From Chitinophagales bacterium (lineage in GTDB: Bacteria; Bacteroidota; Bacteroidia; Chitinophagales; Chitinophagaceae), in NCBI GenBank assembly GCA_017303415.1, contig JAFLBJ010000002.1, positions 64,001 to 128,000 on the forward strand: a stretch of 64,000 bases of DNA, in the 5' to 3' direction. Under the pieces are notes generated by a model, which was given only the letters and a program-made list of their open reading frames with translations, did not search any database and was not told the DNA's origin. This document shows positions 27,462 to 35,713 of the stretch, in pieces (within the stretch, counting starts at the first letter, position 1; each line of letters begins with the position of its first letter). The translations under genes were made by a program, and so were the position numbers.

Positions 27462-28406
27462 ATGACAAATCGCATCACCCAACTTTTCGGAATCAGGTAT
27501 CCGCTCATTCAGGCCGGTATGGTTTGGACAAGCGGGTGGCGACTGGCTTCTGCCGTCAGTAATGCCGGGGGATTGGGCATCATTGGCAGTGGTTCCATGT
27601 ACCCCGATGTCTTTCGCGAACACCTGCAAAAATGCAAGGCAGCCACTGATAAACCCTTTGGGGTGAATATCCCACTTCTCTATGCCGACCTGGAAAAACA
27701 GGTGGATATCCTGATCGAAGAAGGTGTGAAGATCGTATTCACCAGCGCGGGAAACCCTGCTGTATTAACACCTAAACTCAAAGAACATGGCATCACCGTA
27801 GTACACGTGGTGAGTAGTACCCGTTTTGCCTTGAAAGCGGAACAGGCAGGTTGTGATGCGGTGGTTGCGGAAGGATTTGAGGCCGGTGGACATAACGGCC
27901 GGGAAGAAACCACTACCCTGGTTTTGGTACCCGCCGTGGTAAATAGCGTAAAGATCCCCGTTATAGCCGCCGGAGGGATCGCCACTGGCAGACAGATGCT
28001 GGCAGCCATGGTACTTGGGGCCGAAGGAGTACAGGTAGGCAGCCGCTTTGTGGCCAGTGAAGAAGCTTCCGCTCATATTCATTTCAAAAATAAGGTAATC
28101 CAGAGCCAGGAAGGGGATACCCAATTGATGATGAAGAAATTAACCCCTGTTCGCCTATTACGGAATAATTTTTTTGATAAAGTGTTAGCTGCTGAACAAA
28201 GAGGCGCTACGCATGAAGAATTAAAAAATATATTAGGTCGTGCCCGAGCAAAACAAGGAATGTTTGAAGGGGATATGGATGAAGGAGAGTTGGAGATCGG
28301 TCAGGTAAGCGCACTGATCCGCGAAATTTTACCTGCCGAAACCATCGTAAAAAATATGGTAAAAGAGTTTGAAGAAGCTTTGAAACATCCGATAAAAATG
28401 CTATAA
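27462..28406 (+). CDS. nitronate monooxygenase-type FMN oxidoreductase
   Basis: 314 residues, an FMN-binding TIM barrel of the 2-nitropropane dioxygenase/FabK group. Visible motifs: YPLIQAGMVWTSG at the N-terminus, GVNIPLLY, EGFEAGGHNGREE with the conserved His, and the FMN-phosphate site VIAAGGIATGRQML with GAEGVQVGSRF. Such enzymes oxidise nitronates or act as enoyl-ACP reductases; the sequence does not settle which. The -7 element TATATTTG at 27450-27457 is only 4 bp before the ATG, so the transcript may be leaderless. Confidence 0.85.
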   Translation: MTNRITQLFGIRYPLIQAGMVWTSGWRLASAVSNAGGLGIIGSGSMYPDVFREHLQKCKAATDKPFGVNIPLLYADLEKQVDILIEEGVKIVFTSAGNPAVLTPKLKEHGITVVHVVSSTRFALKAEQAGCDAVVAEGFEAGGHNGREETTTLVLVPAVVNSVKIPVIAAGGIATGRQMLAAMVLGAEGVQVGSRFVASEEASAHIHFKNKVIQSQEGDTQLMMKKLTPVRLLRNNFFDKVLAAEQRGATHEELKNILGRARAKQGMFEGDMDEGELEIGQVSALIREILPAETIVKNMVKEFEEALKHPIKML

Positions 28407-28411
28407 TTTTG
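28380..28411 (+). promoter_or_regulatory. Bacteroidota-type promoter for the 28465 gene
   Basis: TTG at 28380-28382, 21 bp, TAATTTTG at 28404-28411, an exact consensus. It overlaps the stop codon of the upstream flavin enzyme gene, so the small secreted protein downstream has its own promoter inside that gene's end. The leader would be about 48 nt. Confidence 0.55.
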
Positions 28412-28464
28412 ATACTGTGTCGGATGAACTGCGTGTAGACCATTAACAACGAAAACCTTTACAC

Positions 28465-28884
28465 ATGAAATCATTTCGATTCCTTGCAGTTGCCCTGGCC
28501 ATGCTGACTGCTATTGGGGCCAATGCCGGTGCATCTACATCCCCCTGCAATAACGAAACACCCAATAAGAAGGTTAATGAGATCAATGGAAGCGTGATCC
28601 AAACAGGATCCAAAAAACCATTGGGCGAGGTAAGCATCACCGCTTATGTGACCTCCAAAAAAGAAAAAGTGATCATCACCGATTGCAATGGCAATTATGC
28701 TTTTGATGACCTCAAACCCGGTGTATATAAATTCGTTTTTGAAAAAGAAGGCTACAAGAAAGTAACCAAGGAGAATATCACCATCAAAACCGATGAGGCC
28801 TTCCTGTTGAATGTAGAGATGGTTTTAACCAGCGAGACCAAGCTGTTTCCATCGATCTTTCACTTTATGGATAATGATGATTGA
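28465..28884 (+). CDS. small secreted protein with a carboxypeptidase-regulatory-like domain
   Basis: 139 residues. A signal peptide (LAVALAMLTAIGANAGA) is followed by one CarboxypepD_reg-like beta-sandwich: INGSVIQTGSKKPLGEVSI, then GNYAFDDLKPGVYKFVFEKE. In Bacteroidota this domain usually begins TonB-dependent receptors, but here it stands alone, so the product is a soluble periplasmic or surface protein of unknown role. The conserved Gly-Xaa-Tyr turn of the domain is present. A 42-bp-stem hairpin starts at the base after its stop codon. Confidence 0.8.
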   Translation: MKSFRFLAVALAMLTAIGANAGASTSPCNNETPNKKVNEINGSVIQTGSKKPLGEVSITAYVTSKKEKVIITDCNGNYAFDDLKPGVYKFVFEKEGYKKVTKENITIKTDEAFLLNVEMVLTSETKLFPSIFHFMDNDD

Positions 28885-28972
28885 GAAATAAAGAATAAGA
28901 AAGACCCAATAAGAAATAAGGAAGTCAAACGACTTCCTTATTTCTTATTGGGTCTTTCTTATTCTTTGTTTC
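28885..28972. repeat. hairpin with a nearly perfect 42-bp stem
   Basis: The left arm 28885-28926 and right arm 28931-28972 are inverse copies with one mismatch, separated by a 4-nt loop AAAC. The arms are word-like (AATAAAG, AATAAGAAAG, AATAAGG) and resemble the repeat at 20551. It fills the gap between two convergent genes and probably acts as a bidirectional terminator, although no plain T-tract follows. Confidence 0.9.
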
Positions 28973-28990
28973 TTATTCCTTATTTTCCAT

Positions 28991-29821
28991 TTATATCCTA
29001 ACCTTCCGCTCTCCGCTCTGCATATCAAACTCATCCGCTTCTTTCTTTATCTTAAACTCCTTGTGGTTGTTTAAATAATTTTCAAACTTCTTATACGTGG
29101 CCTCGGATTGTTTTTGTCCATTGATGAACAACTCACCTTTCTTATGCTCGATCGTGTAATCCTTGTCCTTGTCGATCAAACCCGCTTTATCCAGGTCATC
29201 GATAAATGTCTTGGTTTCTTTTAATGACTCTTTGGCCTTTTCCAATTCCTTCTCTGCCTTTTTCAATTCCGCTTCGATCCGGGGTTTGATATCTTTCATT
29301 TCCACCTTCACCTTGGCCAGTTCTTTCTCCATATTCTTAAAGTCGATCTCTTTGACTTTCTCCAATTCGATACGTGCTTTTTCCATTTCCTTTTCCACCC
29401 GCTTCATTTCCTCCTTAAATTCAGCCCGGTCACTCAACTCCATTTTTTCCATGTTTTCTTTCAGCTCTTTCTGGATCTTCTCCATATCCATACTCTTCAG
29501 GCTTTTTTCCACTTCCATCTTGATCTTTTGGGCATCAATTTCCCGGAGACCAGTTTCCAGTTCTTTTTGCATACGGGCCATATCCACCTCAAGGGTGCGG
29601 GACAGCTCCTGACGGGCTTTCTCCACTTCCTCAATGGCCTCTTCGATATTCCTGACCTTATCGCGCTTCCTTGATTTCTCGGGTGTGGTGTCGTTTACAA
29701 AGCGGTCACCGCCAAAATGCGACTGAGGTTGTTTGTCTGACCAGGAAATAAAAACCAGCGAACCAGCCAGCAGCAGGCCCCCGGCCAGCAGCAAAATACC
29801 TGTTGATTTCTTTGTTGCCAT
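28991..29821 (-). CDS. membrane-anchored coiled-coil protein of unknown function
   Basis: 276 residues. Residues about 8-26 are a membrane anchor (GILLLAGGLLLAGSLVFI). Residues about 50-215 are an almost uninterrupted Glu/Lys-rich coiled coil (for example MEKARIELEKVKEIDFKN). The C-terminus (DYTIEHKKGELFINGQKQ) looks like a small folded segment that recalls the end of bacterial DUF domains attached to anti-sigma-like proteins, but I cannot name it. It faces the next operon on the same strand across 352 bp that hold a composite heptamer repeat. An AT-rich promoter region (ATACGATTTATTTCGTAT) lies upstream of its start. Confidence 0.7.
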   Translation of the reverse strand: MATKKSTGILLLAGGLLLAGSLVFISWSDKQPQSHFGGDRFVNDTTPEKSRKRDKVRNIEEAIEEVEKARQELSRTLEVDMARMQKELETGLREIDAQKIKMEVEKSLKSMDMEKIQKELKENMEKMELSDRAEFKEEMKRVEKEMEKARIELEKVKEIDFKNMEKELAKVKVEMKDIKPRIEAELKKAEKELEKAKESLKETKTFIDDLDKAGLIDKDKDYTIEHKKGELFINGQKQSEATYKKFENYLNNHKEFKIKKEADEFDMQSGERKVRI

Positions 29822-29927
29822 ACAATTGGTTTTATTAGTTATACGATTAATTTCGTATAAAAATACGATTTATTTCGTATTATGGTTGGGGATTTTGGGG
29901 TTTAACAAAAGTTTTTTGGGGGAGGAG

Positions 29928-30172
29928 GGATGTTGGATGTTGGATGTTGGATGGCGGAGGACAGATGACGGATGACTGATGACGGATGACAGATGACGGA
30001 TGACAGAGGACTGAGAACGGATGACAGATTGGATGCCCCTCCTGGGCAAAAAAAAGTTCAATTATTTAAACACCAACATCCAACATCCATCATCCAACAT
30101 CCGCCATCTGTCATCCGTCATCTGTCATCTAAAACAACCAACATCCGTCATCCGTCCTCAGTCATCTGCCCC
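29928..30172. repeat. composite heptamer inverted repeat, TTGGATG plus GACAGAT/GACGGAT words
   Basis: The left arm combines TTGGATG words (29930-29953) with GACAGAT, GACGGAT and GACTGAT words (29958-30030). The right arm from about 30072 has the inverses, CATCCAA followed by ATCTGTC and ATCCGTC. A small hairpin GCCCCTCCTGGGC lies in the middle (30036-30048). It is thus a hybrid of the words seen separately at 12070 and 16947. It ends 2 bp from the stop codon of the ABC permease gene at 30174. Confidence 0.88.
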
Positions 30173-30173
30173 C

Positions 30174-31502
30174 CTACTTCCTAACCCACTTCAACATCTC
30201 CTTCCACGTCACCTTCTTGCCATACAACAGGATGCCGGTGCGATAGATCTTTCCGGCCAGCCAGGTGGTGGATAGGAAGCCGCCGATAAGCAGGGCCATG
30301 CTGATGATCAATTGTAACCAGGTGACCCCGTCGGGGATGCCATGGGCCACGCGGGCCATCATTACAATGGGGGAGGTAAGCGGGAACATACTGCCAAAGA
30401 TGGCAAGCCCGCTATTGGGTTCGTTAACCGTTTTCATCATGATAACGATCGCGAAGATGATCGGCATCGTGATAGGTAATAATAAACTTTGTGCATCCTG
30501 AGGATCTTCGTTCACCGCACTACCAACGGCGGCAAACAGGGAAGAGTAGAGCAGATATCCACCCAGGAAATAAAATAAGAAACAGCCAAAAATGAGCCCG
30601 AAGTTCACCTGGCGGAGACCATCAAACAATCCGGCCATACCACCACTTTGCTGTGCGGCCTGACCAGCCTGCGCCATCTGTGGCGACTGCATGGCACCGG
30701 CTTGCATCTGTTCGGCAAAACCCGGGAAAATCAAGGGAAGCAACATTTGTAATACCACGATCAGTACACCCCAGATCAGGAACTGTACCAATCCAACCCC
30801 ACCAATACCGATGATCTTTCCCATCATCAGTTGAAAGGGTTTTACACTGCTTATGATCACTTCTGAAATACGGCTGACCTTCTCTTCCATTACGCCCCGC
30901 ATAACCATGGAGCCATAGACAAAGAGGATGATATAAATGAGAAATCCCGATACAAAGCCCACTCCATACGCTACACCGGCGCGGGTCTTACTTTCCTCCT
31001 CACCTTTGCTGCTGATGAATTTTACAGCCGTGTTCTTCTGGAGGCTGTCCAATTGAACACGTGTGAGGTTATACGACAATAATCTTTTTTCTTCCATCAC
31101 CTTGCTAAAGCGGTCCTCCACTTCATTTATGGTACTGATACCTGCTTTCTTTCCGGCGACTACCCGAATGGTATCCTTTCCACCGGGATCGCTTTGTGCC
31201 GGGATAAAAACATAGCCATCAAATTCTTTTTTATCCAACCGGTCTTTCAATCCGGTTTCAGTTTCATTGTTGAGAAACAGGAACTCCACATCATCTCCTT
31301 TCTTGACCAGGGATTGTTCAAATGAACCGGTCTTATCAGCAACGGCAATGGTATACGTATCCGATCCCTTTACCGAGAAGTAAATGATCAGGGCGTAGAA
31401 TCCAAAGATCAGCAAGGGGAGCAGGATGGTGCTCAGCAAAAAGGTCTTCTTTTGCACCCTCGTGAGAAATTCTCTTTTTGAAACGATCCATATCTTGTTC
31501 AT
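30174..31502 (-). CDS. ABC-2 type permease, NatB-like
   Basis: 442 residues. An N-terminal helix (LLSTILLPLLIFGFYALII) is followed by a large extracytoplasmic domain (about 45-180) and five or six C-terminal helices (VGFVSGFLIYIILFVYGSMVM, GVGLVQFLIWGVLIVVLQML, FLFYFLGGYLLYSSLFAAVGS and others). VMRGVMEEKVSRISEVIISS is the conserved cytoplasmic segment of the NatB/ABC2_membrane_3 family. With the ATPase encoded 20 bp upstream it forms an exporter; sodium or peptide efflux has been described for relatives, but the substrate here is unknown. Confidence 0.88.
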   Translation of the reverse strand: MNKIWIVSKREFLTRVQKKTFLLSTILLPLLIFGFYALIIYFSVKGSDTYTIAVADKTGSFEQSLVKKGDDVEFLFLNNETETGLKDRLDKKEFDGYVFIPAQSDPGGKDTIRVVAGKKAGISTINEVEDRFSKVMEEKRLLSYNLTRVQLDSLQKNTAVKFISSKGEEESKTRAGVAYGVGFVSGFLIYIILFVYGSMVMRGVMEEKVSRISEVIISSVKPFQLMMGKIIGIGGVGLVQFLIWGVLIVVLQMLLPLIFPGFAEQMQAGAMQSPQMAQAGQAAQQSGGMAGLFDGLRQVNFGLIFGCFLFYFLGGYLLYSSLFAAVGSAVNEDPQDAQSLLLPITMPIIFAIVIMMKTVNEPNSGLAIFGSMFPLTSPIVMMARVAHGIPDGVTWLQLIISMALLIGGFLSTTWLAGKIYRTGILLYGKKVTWKEMLKWVRK

Positions 31503-31522
31503 AGTTGAATGCTTTTGGGAGG

Positions 31523-32455
31523 TTAAACAGCCGCTGTTTCAAATTGCCGGGTAGTGGGTGTTCCTTCTACCAACTTGATGAATATATCATTCAAAGAGGG
31601 AAGGATCTCATTAAAGGCAATGACGGGGTTATTGTTTTGAATAAAATATTGTAGGGCGCTATTGGGACCCTGGCCTTCTTTTAATTTGATCACATAGTTC
31701 AGGTCACGGGTACCAACCACCTCAAAAGGCGCATTGTCATTCAGGGTTGGGATATGTTCAAAACCCACGCGGAATAAATGTTCTTTAAAATCCTGTTTCA
31801 CTGCCTGCACAGTGCCATCCAGGATCTTTTGGCCCTTGTTCACCAGTACAATCTGGTCACAGATCTCTTCAACCTGTTCCATACGGTGGGTACTAAAGAT
31901 CACGGTAGAACCGCGTTTAGCGAGGTTGAAGATCTCGTCTTTAATGAGATTGCTGTTCACCGGATCGAGACCGCTGAAAGGTTCATCGAGGATGATCAGT
32001 TTCGGTTCGTGGAGAACGGTGGTAACGAATTGAAGTTTTTGGCTCATCCCTTTGGACAGGTCTTCTACTTTTTTATTCCACCAGCTTTGCATTTCAAAAC
32101 GCACAAACCATTCTTTGATCTTGGTCATGGCCACCCCTTTATCAAGTCCTTTTAGCTGGGCAAGATAGAGTGCCTGGTCTCCGATCTTCATTTTTTTATA
32201 CAAACCTCTTTCTTCAGGCATATAGCCGATATGAATGATATCATTCACCGGGTCAAAAGGTCTTCCATCAAAAAGGATCTGCCCTTCATCGGGGTAGAAG
32301 ATACCGGTGATCATCCGCAGGAGGGTGGTCTTTCCGGCTCCGTTGGGTCCCAGCAGACCAAAGATGGTCCCTTTCTCAATGGAAAAGCTGATGTCGTCTA
32401 CCGCTTTTTGCGTAGCGTAATACTTTTTAAGGTGTTTCAATTCAAGCAGGGCCAT
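31523..32455 (-). CDS. ABC transporter ATP-binding protein, NatA-like
   Basis: 310 residues. Walker A GPNGAGKTTLLRM near 37, Q-loop region YMPEERGLYKKM, a degenerate signature LSKGMSQKLQF, Walker B LIILDEPFSGLDPVN and the switch His in FSTHRMEQ are all present. The C-terminal 80 residues form the extra domain typical of exporters paired with ABC-2 permeases. The permease gene follows 20 bp downstream on the same strand. A -7 element TATTTTTG at 32502-32509 lies 47 bp before the ATG, on the edge of the upstream gene's stop. Confidence 0.92.
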   Translation of the reverse strand: MALLELKHLKKYYATQKAVDDISFSIEKGTIFGLLGPNGAGKTTLLRMITGIFYPDEGQILFDGRPFDPVNDIIHIGYMPEERGLYKKMKIGDQALYLAQLKGLDKGVAMTKIKEWFVRFEMQSWWNKKVEDLSKGMSQKLQFVTTVLHEPKLIILDEPFSGLDPVNSNLIKDEIFNLAKRGSTVIFSTHRMEQVEEICDQIVLVNKGQKILDGTVQAVKQDFKEHLFRVGFEHIPTLNDNAPFEVVGTRDLNYVIKLKEGQGPNSALQYFIQNNNPVIAFNEILPSLNDIFIKLVEGTPTTRQFETAAV

Positions 32456-32501
32456 AATTGTTGTATTAGATCCGGTGATGTTTCATTTGTCTGATGAAAG
32501 G

Positions 32502-32509
32502 CAAAAATA
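32502..32509 (-). promoter_or_regulatory. probable -7 element of the ABC operon
   Basis: TATTTTTG on the minus strand fits TAnnTTTG and lies 47 bp before the ATPase start; no clear -33 TTG is seen, so this is only probable. Confidence 0.4.
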
Positions 32510-34117
32510 TTACAGTGAATCGGGAACTGGGCTAAAAATATGCGCGGCCACCCGTTCGCCGTCCATAGCCGCGCTCACGATTCCACCTGCATATCCGGCA
32601 CCTTCACCACAAGGATATAAGTTTTCCAGTTGCGGGTGCCGGAGCGTCTTTGTATCACGGGGTATTCGAACCGGGGAAGAGGTACGCGATTCTGTGGCTA
32701 CCAGAACAGCTTCAGCGCTGTAATAGCCTTTCATTTTTTTCCCAAATGCCAGAAAACCCTCTTTCAAGGTCTTGGCCACAAAACCAGGCAGCACTTCACG
32801 GAGGTCAACACTCTTTAAACCAGGCAGGTAGGAGCAGGCAGGCAGGGTGGTGGAGGTCTTTCCCGAACAGAAATCGGTCATTCGCTGGGCCGGGGCCACA
32901 AAAAGACCGCCTCCTGCCTCAAAGCATTTCCGCTCCACATATTGTTGAAAATACATACGTCCCAGGGCTGTTTTGAGCACCGAAGGGGGCATACCCATCG
33001 TCTTTTCAAAATCGGCAGGGGGCAGGGTATCATTTTCCCGGATCTCCACCACGATCCCGCTATTGGCGTAGGGGTTGTTTCGTTTGGAGGGTGACCAGCC
33101 ATTGACCACCAGTTCACCCTGGCTGGTAGCGGCGGGGGCAATGATGCCACCTGGACACATACAAAAGGAGAATACGCCCCTGTCTTCCACCTGTTGTACC
33201 AGGCTGTAGGAGGCCGGGGGCAGGTAAGGGCCCCGGTCAACCGGGCAATGGTACTGGATCTGGTCGACGATCTCCTGGGGGTGCTCCGCCCTTACCCCAA
33301 GGGCAAAGGGTTTGGCCTCGATCAGTATATTTTCCCGGTGAAACAATTCAAAGATATCCCTGGCTGAGTGGCCTGTCGCCAGGATAAAGGCATCCCCGTC
33401 AATCGTATCTCCATCGGCGGTTTTGACCGACCCGATCCGGTTGCCCTTTCGGTTGAACCCGGTCACTTGTTTCTCAAAATGGTATTCCCCGCCATAACCT
33501 GTGATGGTTTCTCGTATGGCGGTGATGATACCGGGCAGTTTATTCGTCCCGATATGCGGGTGGGCCTCAAAAAGGATATGCTCATCGGCCCCAAAATGGT
33601 GGAGGAGTTGTAAAATGCGGTTTATATCCCCACGCTTTGAACTTCGGGTATAGAGTTTTCCATCACTATAGGTACCAGCCCCGCCTTCGCCAAAGCAATA
33701 GTTGCTGTTGGGGTTTACGACTCCTTCCTTATTTAGCCGGGCAAGGTCACGACGACGGGCGCGGACATCCTTGCCCCGTTCGAGTACAATGGGTTTGATC
33801 CCTTTTTCAATCAGGTAGAGGGCGGCAAATAACCCGGCTGGGCCCGCGCCAATTATCACCACTCTTTTCTTTGCCCGGGTTACATCCCGAAAGACAAATT
33901 CAGGTATTGATCGCTGAACATAGGGTTCATTGATAAAGGCCAGAAGGGATAACTGAAACCGGGGTTGTTTGCCACGGGCATCCAGGGAGCGTTTAAGTAA
34001 GGTAAATCCGGTGATGTCTTTTGCCGGCCGGCCTGTATGCGCAGCAATGGCCGAACGTATTACGGCCTCGTTGGCCGCCTCCTGTGGGAGGAGCTGTATG
34101 GTGAGATTTATTTGCAT
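32510..34117 (-). CDS. FAD-dependent oxidoreductase (uncharacterised COG2509-like)
   Basis: 535 residues. An N-terminal domain of about 90 residues (ending near VTRAKKR) precedes the dinucleotide-binding motif VVIIGAGPAGLFAALYLIE with the acidic strand end VLERGKD. GEGGAGTYSDGKLYTRS is the signature of this group of large flavoproteins, and a second FAD contact appears near the C-terminus (LYPCGEGAGYAGGIVSAAMD). These proteins are widespread and uncharacterised; an electron donor and a substrate cannot be named. No neighbour suggests a pathway; the gene is upstream of the ABC operon on the same strand with 54 bp between. Confidence 0.85.
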   Translation of the reverse strand: MQINLTIQLLPQEAANEAVIRSAIAAHTGRPAKDITGFTLLKRSLDARGKQPRFQLSLLAFINEPYVQRSIPEFVFRDVTRAKKRVVIIGAGPAGLFAALYLIEKGIKPIVLERGKDVRARRRDLARLNKEGVVNPNSNYCFGEGGAGTYSDGKLYTRSSKRGDINRILQLLHHFGADEHILFEAHPHIGTNKLPGIITAIRETITGYGGEYHFEKQVTGFNRKGNRIGSVKTADGDTIDGDAFILATGHSARDIFELFHRENILIEAKPFALGVRAEHPQEIVDQIQYHCPVDRGPYLPPASYSLVQQVEDRGVFSFCMCPGGIIAPAATSQGELVVNGWSPSKRNNPYANSGIVVEIRENDTLPPADFEKTMGMPPSVLKTALGRMYFQQYVERKCFEAGGGLFVAPAQRMTDFCSGKTSTTLPACSYLPGLKSVDLREVLPGFVAKTLKEGFLAFGKKMKGYYSAEAVLVATESRTSSPVRIPRDTKTLRHPQLENLYPCGEGAGYAGGIVSAAMDGERVAAHIFSPVPDSL

Positions 34118-34193
34118 GGGTCAGGTGTCTATCCTGAAATCCGTTACTAACTATAGAATCCAAATAATCCGCGAAATCCTTACAATTCGTGTC

Positions 34194-34796
34194 CTAAAGT
34201 TTGACACCCACCGAAAACTGCATCCCCTGGTTAAAGGCTTTTGTTCCGGTATAGAATTCTACATCGGTCAACCCGTGCAGGTATTTGGCACCGATCGATA
34301 CCTTTTTATTGGGCCAGAATTCTACACCGCCATGCAGGGCGATATCGCTATTGCGAACGGTGGAGGTAACATCTGTTTTTGTATCCAGGCGTAAATTGGT
34401 AGCCTGCAGTATCCAGCTTAATTGAACACCACCGGCCAATTTGAATTTGGGGGCGAATTCATACTTAAGGGAAACGGGAACAGACAGGTAATTCAGGCGA
34501 AGGTTATTCTCTCCGTTGATGGTAGAGATATTTTTTCCACCCATGGAGGAATAGAGGGCCTCGGGTTGGAAATACATTTTGTCGGCGATCTTCATTTCCA
34601 CAAAGAAACCAAATACGAAGCCGGTCTTCCAGTCAGCGCTGATCGTACTCTCTTCCAAACCGGTATTGTGAAAATGGGAATAGTTCAAACCTGTCTTCAG
34701 ACCCAGACGGGCTACATTACGGGATTTCTTCTGTTGGGCGCCGGCGGTTCCGGCCATGATTGTCAATACAAAAAGGGCAAATAAAACTTTTCTCAT
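34194..34796 (-). CDS. outer-membrane beta-barrel protein, PorT type
   Basis: 200 residues with a signal peptide (ALFVLTIMAGTAGAQQ). Eight or so amphipathic strands can be traced (RLGLKTGLNYSHFH, DWKTGFVFGFFVEMKI, LRLNYLSVPVSLKYEF, FKLAGGVQLSWILQ, SIGAKYLHGLTDVEF), ending with the aromatic/Leu terminal pattern MQFSVGVKL that BamA-type insertion uses. This is the porin-family/OMP_b-brl_2 group common in Bacteroidota, of unknown function. It is co-directional with the FAD enzyme at a 76-bp spacing. Confidence 0.85.
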   Translation of the reverse strand: MRKVLFALFVLTIMAGTAGAQQKKSRNVARLGLKTGLNYSHFHNTGLEESTISADWKTGFVFGFFVEMKIADKMYFQPEALYSSMGGKNISTINGENNLRLNYLSVPVSLKYEFAPKFKLAGGVQLSWILQATNLRLDTKTDVTSTVRNSDIALHGGVEFWPNKKVSIGAKYLHGLTDVEFYTGTKAFNQGMQFSVGVKL

Positions 34797-34972
34797 AGCA
34801 GTAATTTACCCCCCTAAAGTAAGGATTAATTCAGTATTTGCGGAAAGAAAATTTTTTTAGGGAAGATGTTCAAAATCACGGGGGAAAGGGCAAAATAATT
34901 CTACCTTACGACCAGGAGTTTGAGGATTAAAGGATTTGAGCTTTGATGGGTCTTGCTATTACCCGAAAAATT

Positions 34973-35713
34973 ATGCGCGTGAGGAAACTGATCTTTTTTG
35001 GCTTGATAAGCCTGCTTTTTTCCTGCGGCCCCACGTTAAGGCCAACGGGGGTGGTGTACGAGGATTATTCTATATCAGGTACCCTTCCACGGGATAGCAT
35101 GTTGGTGAAAATGATGCAGCCTTATCGTGATAGTGTGGCCAGTCAGATGGAGGAGGTGATCGGGCGGGTGGGGGATCGGTTACTCAAGCAGCAGCCTGAT
35201 TGTGGACTTGGAAATTTCATGGCTGATGCGATGCGTCAGATGGGAAGTATAAAATATGGAGTTTCCATTGACCTGGCATTTGTAAACTATGGGGGTATTC
35301 GGCTGAATGAGCTGACGCCGGGTCCGATTACCCGGGGGAAGGTTTTTGAGCTGATGCCATTTGATAATATATTATTGATACAGCGGGTGGATGGAAAGAC
35401 CCTGAAATCTTTTTTTGACCTGATAGCTTCCCGAAACGGATGGCCGGTTTCCGGGGGCAGTTTTGTGATAAGGGAAGGGCGGGCTGTAGATATAATGATA
35501 GGAGGCAAACCCTTTGATGAGTCGGCCACTTATGTGGTGGCCAATAGTGATTTTGTGATCAACGGGGGAGATAATGTGGTCATGTTCAAACCCCTGCCGG
35601 TTCAAAACAATGGCTATCTGATGAGGGATGCGATCATGGACCATGTAAGGGGCCTGACGGCTAAAGGCCAGGCTATTCAATCACCTGAAACCCGTGTTTC
35701 ATATGCTCAATAG
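34973..35713 (+). CDS. 5'-nucleotidase C-terminal domain lipoprotein
   Basis: 246 residues from the ATG at 34973, chosen because MRVRKLIFFGLISLLFSCG forms a proper lipoprotein signal (Cys in the lipobox). The frame is open to 34943, and an ATG at 34946 would add nine residues. The body is the 5_nucleotid_C domain: LLKQQPDCGLGNFMADAMRQ, FVNYGGIRL and the aromatic-stacking substrate region FELMPFDNILLIQ with GGDNVVMF. Normally this domain follows the metallophosphatase in one polypeptide. Here it is a separate protein encoded first, and the metallophosphatase gene overlaps it by 11 bp. Confidence 0.85.
   Translation: MRVRKLIFFGLISLLFSCGPTLRPTGVVYEDYSISGTLPRDSMLVKMMQPYRDSVASQMEEVIGRVGDRLLKQQPDCGLGNFMADAMRQMGSIKYGVSIDLAFVNYGGIRLNELTPGPITRGKVFELMPFDNILLIQRVDGKTLKSFFDLIASRNGWPVSGGSFVIREGRAVDIMIGGKPFDESATYVVANSDFVINGGDNVVMFKPLPVQNNGYLMRDAIMDHVRGLTAKGQAIQSPETRVSYAQ

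Noticed and set aside
7676..30175. Word-repeats as assembly or sequencing artefacts
   Set aside because: They are varied, abut stop codons consistently and have arms with different mismatches, unlike collapsed or duplicated reads; long reads would still be a fair test.
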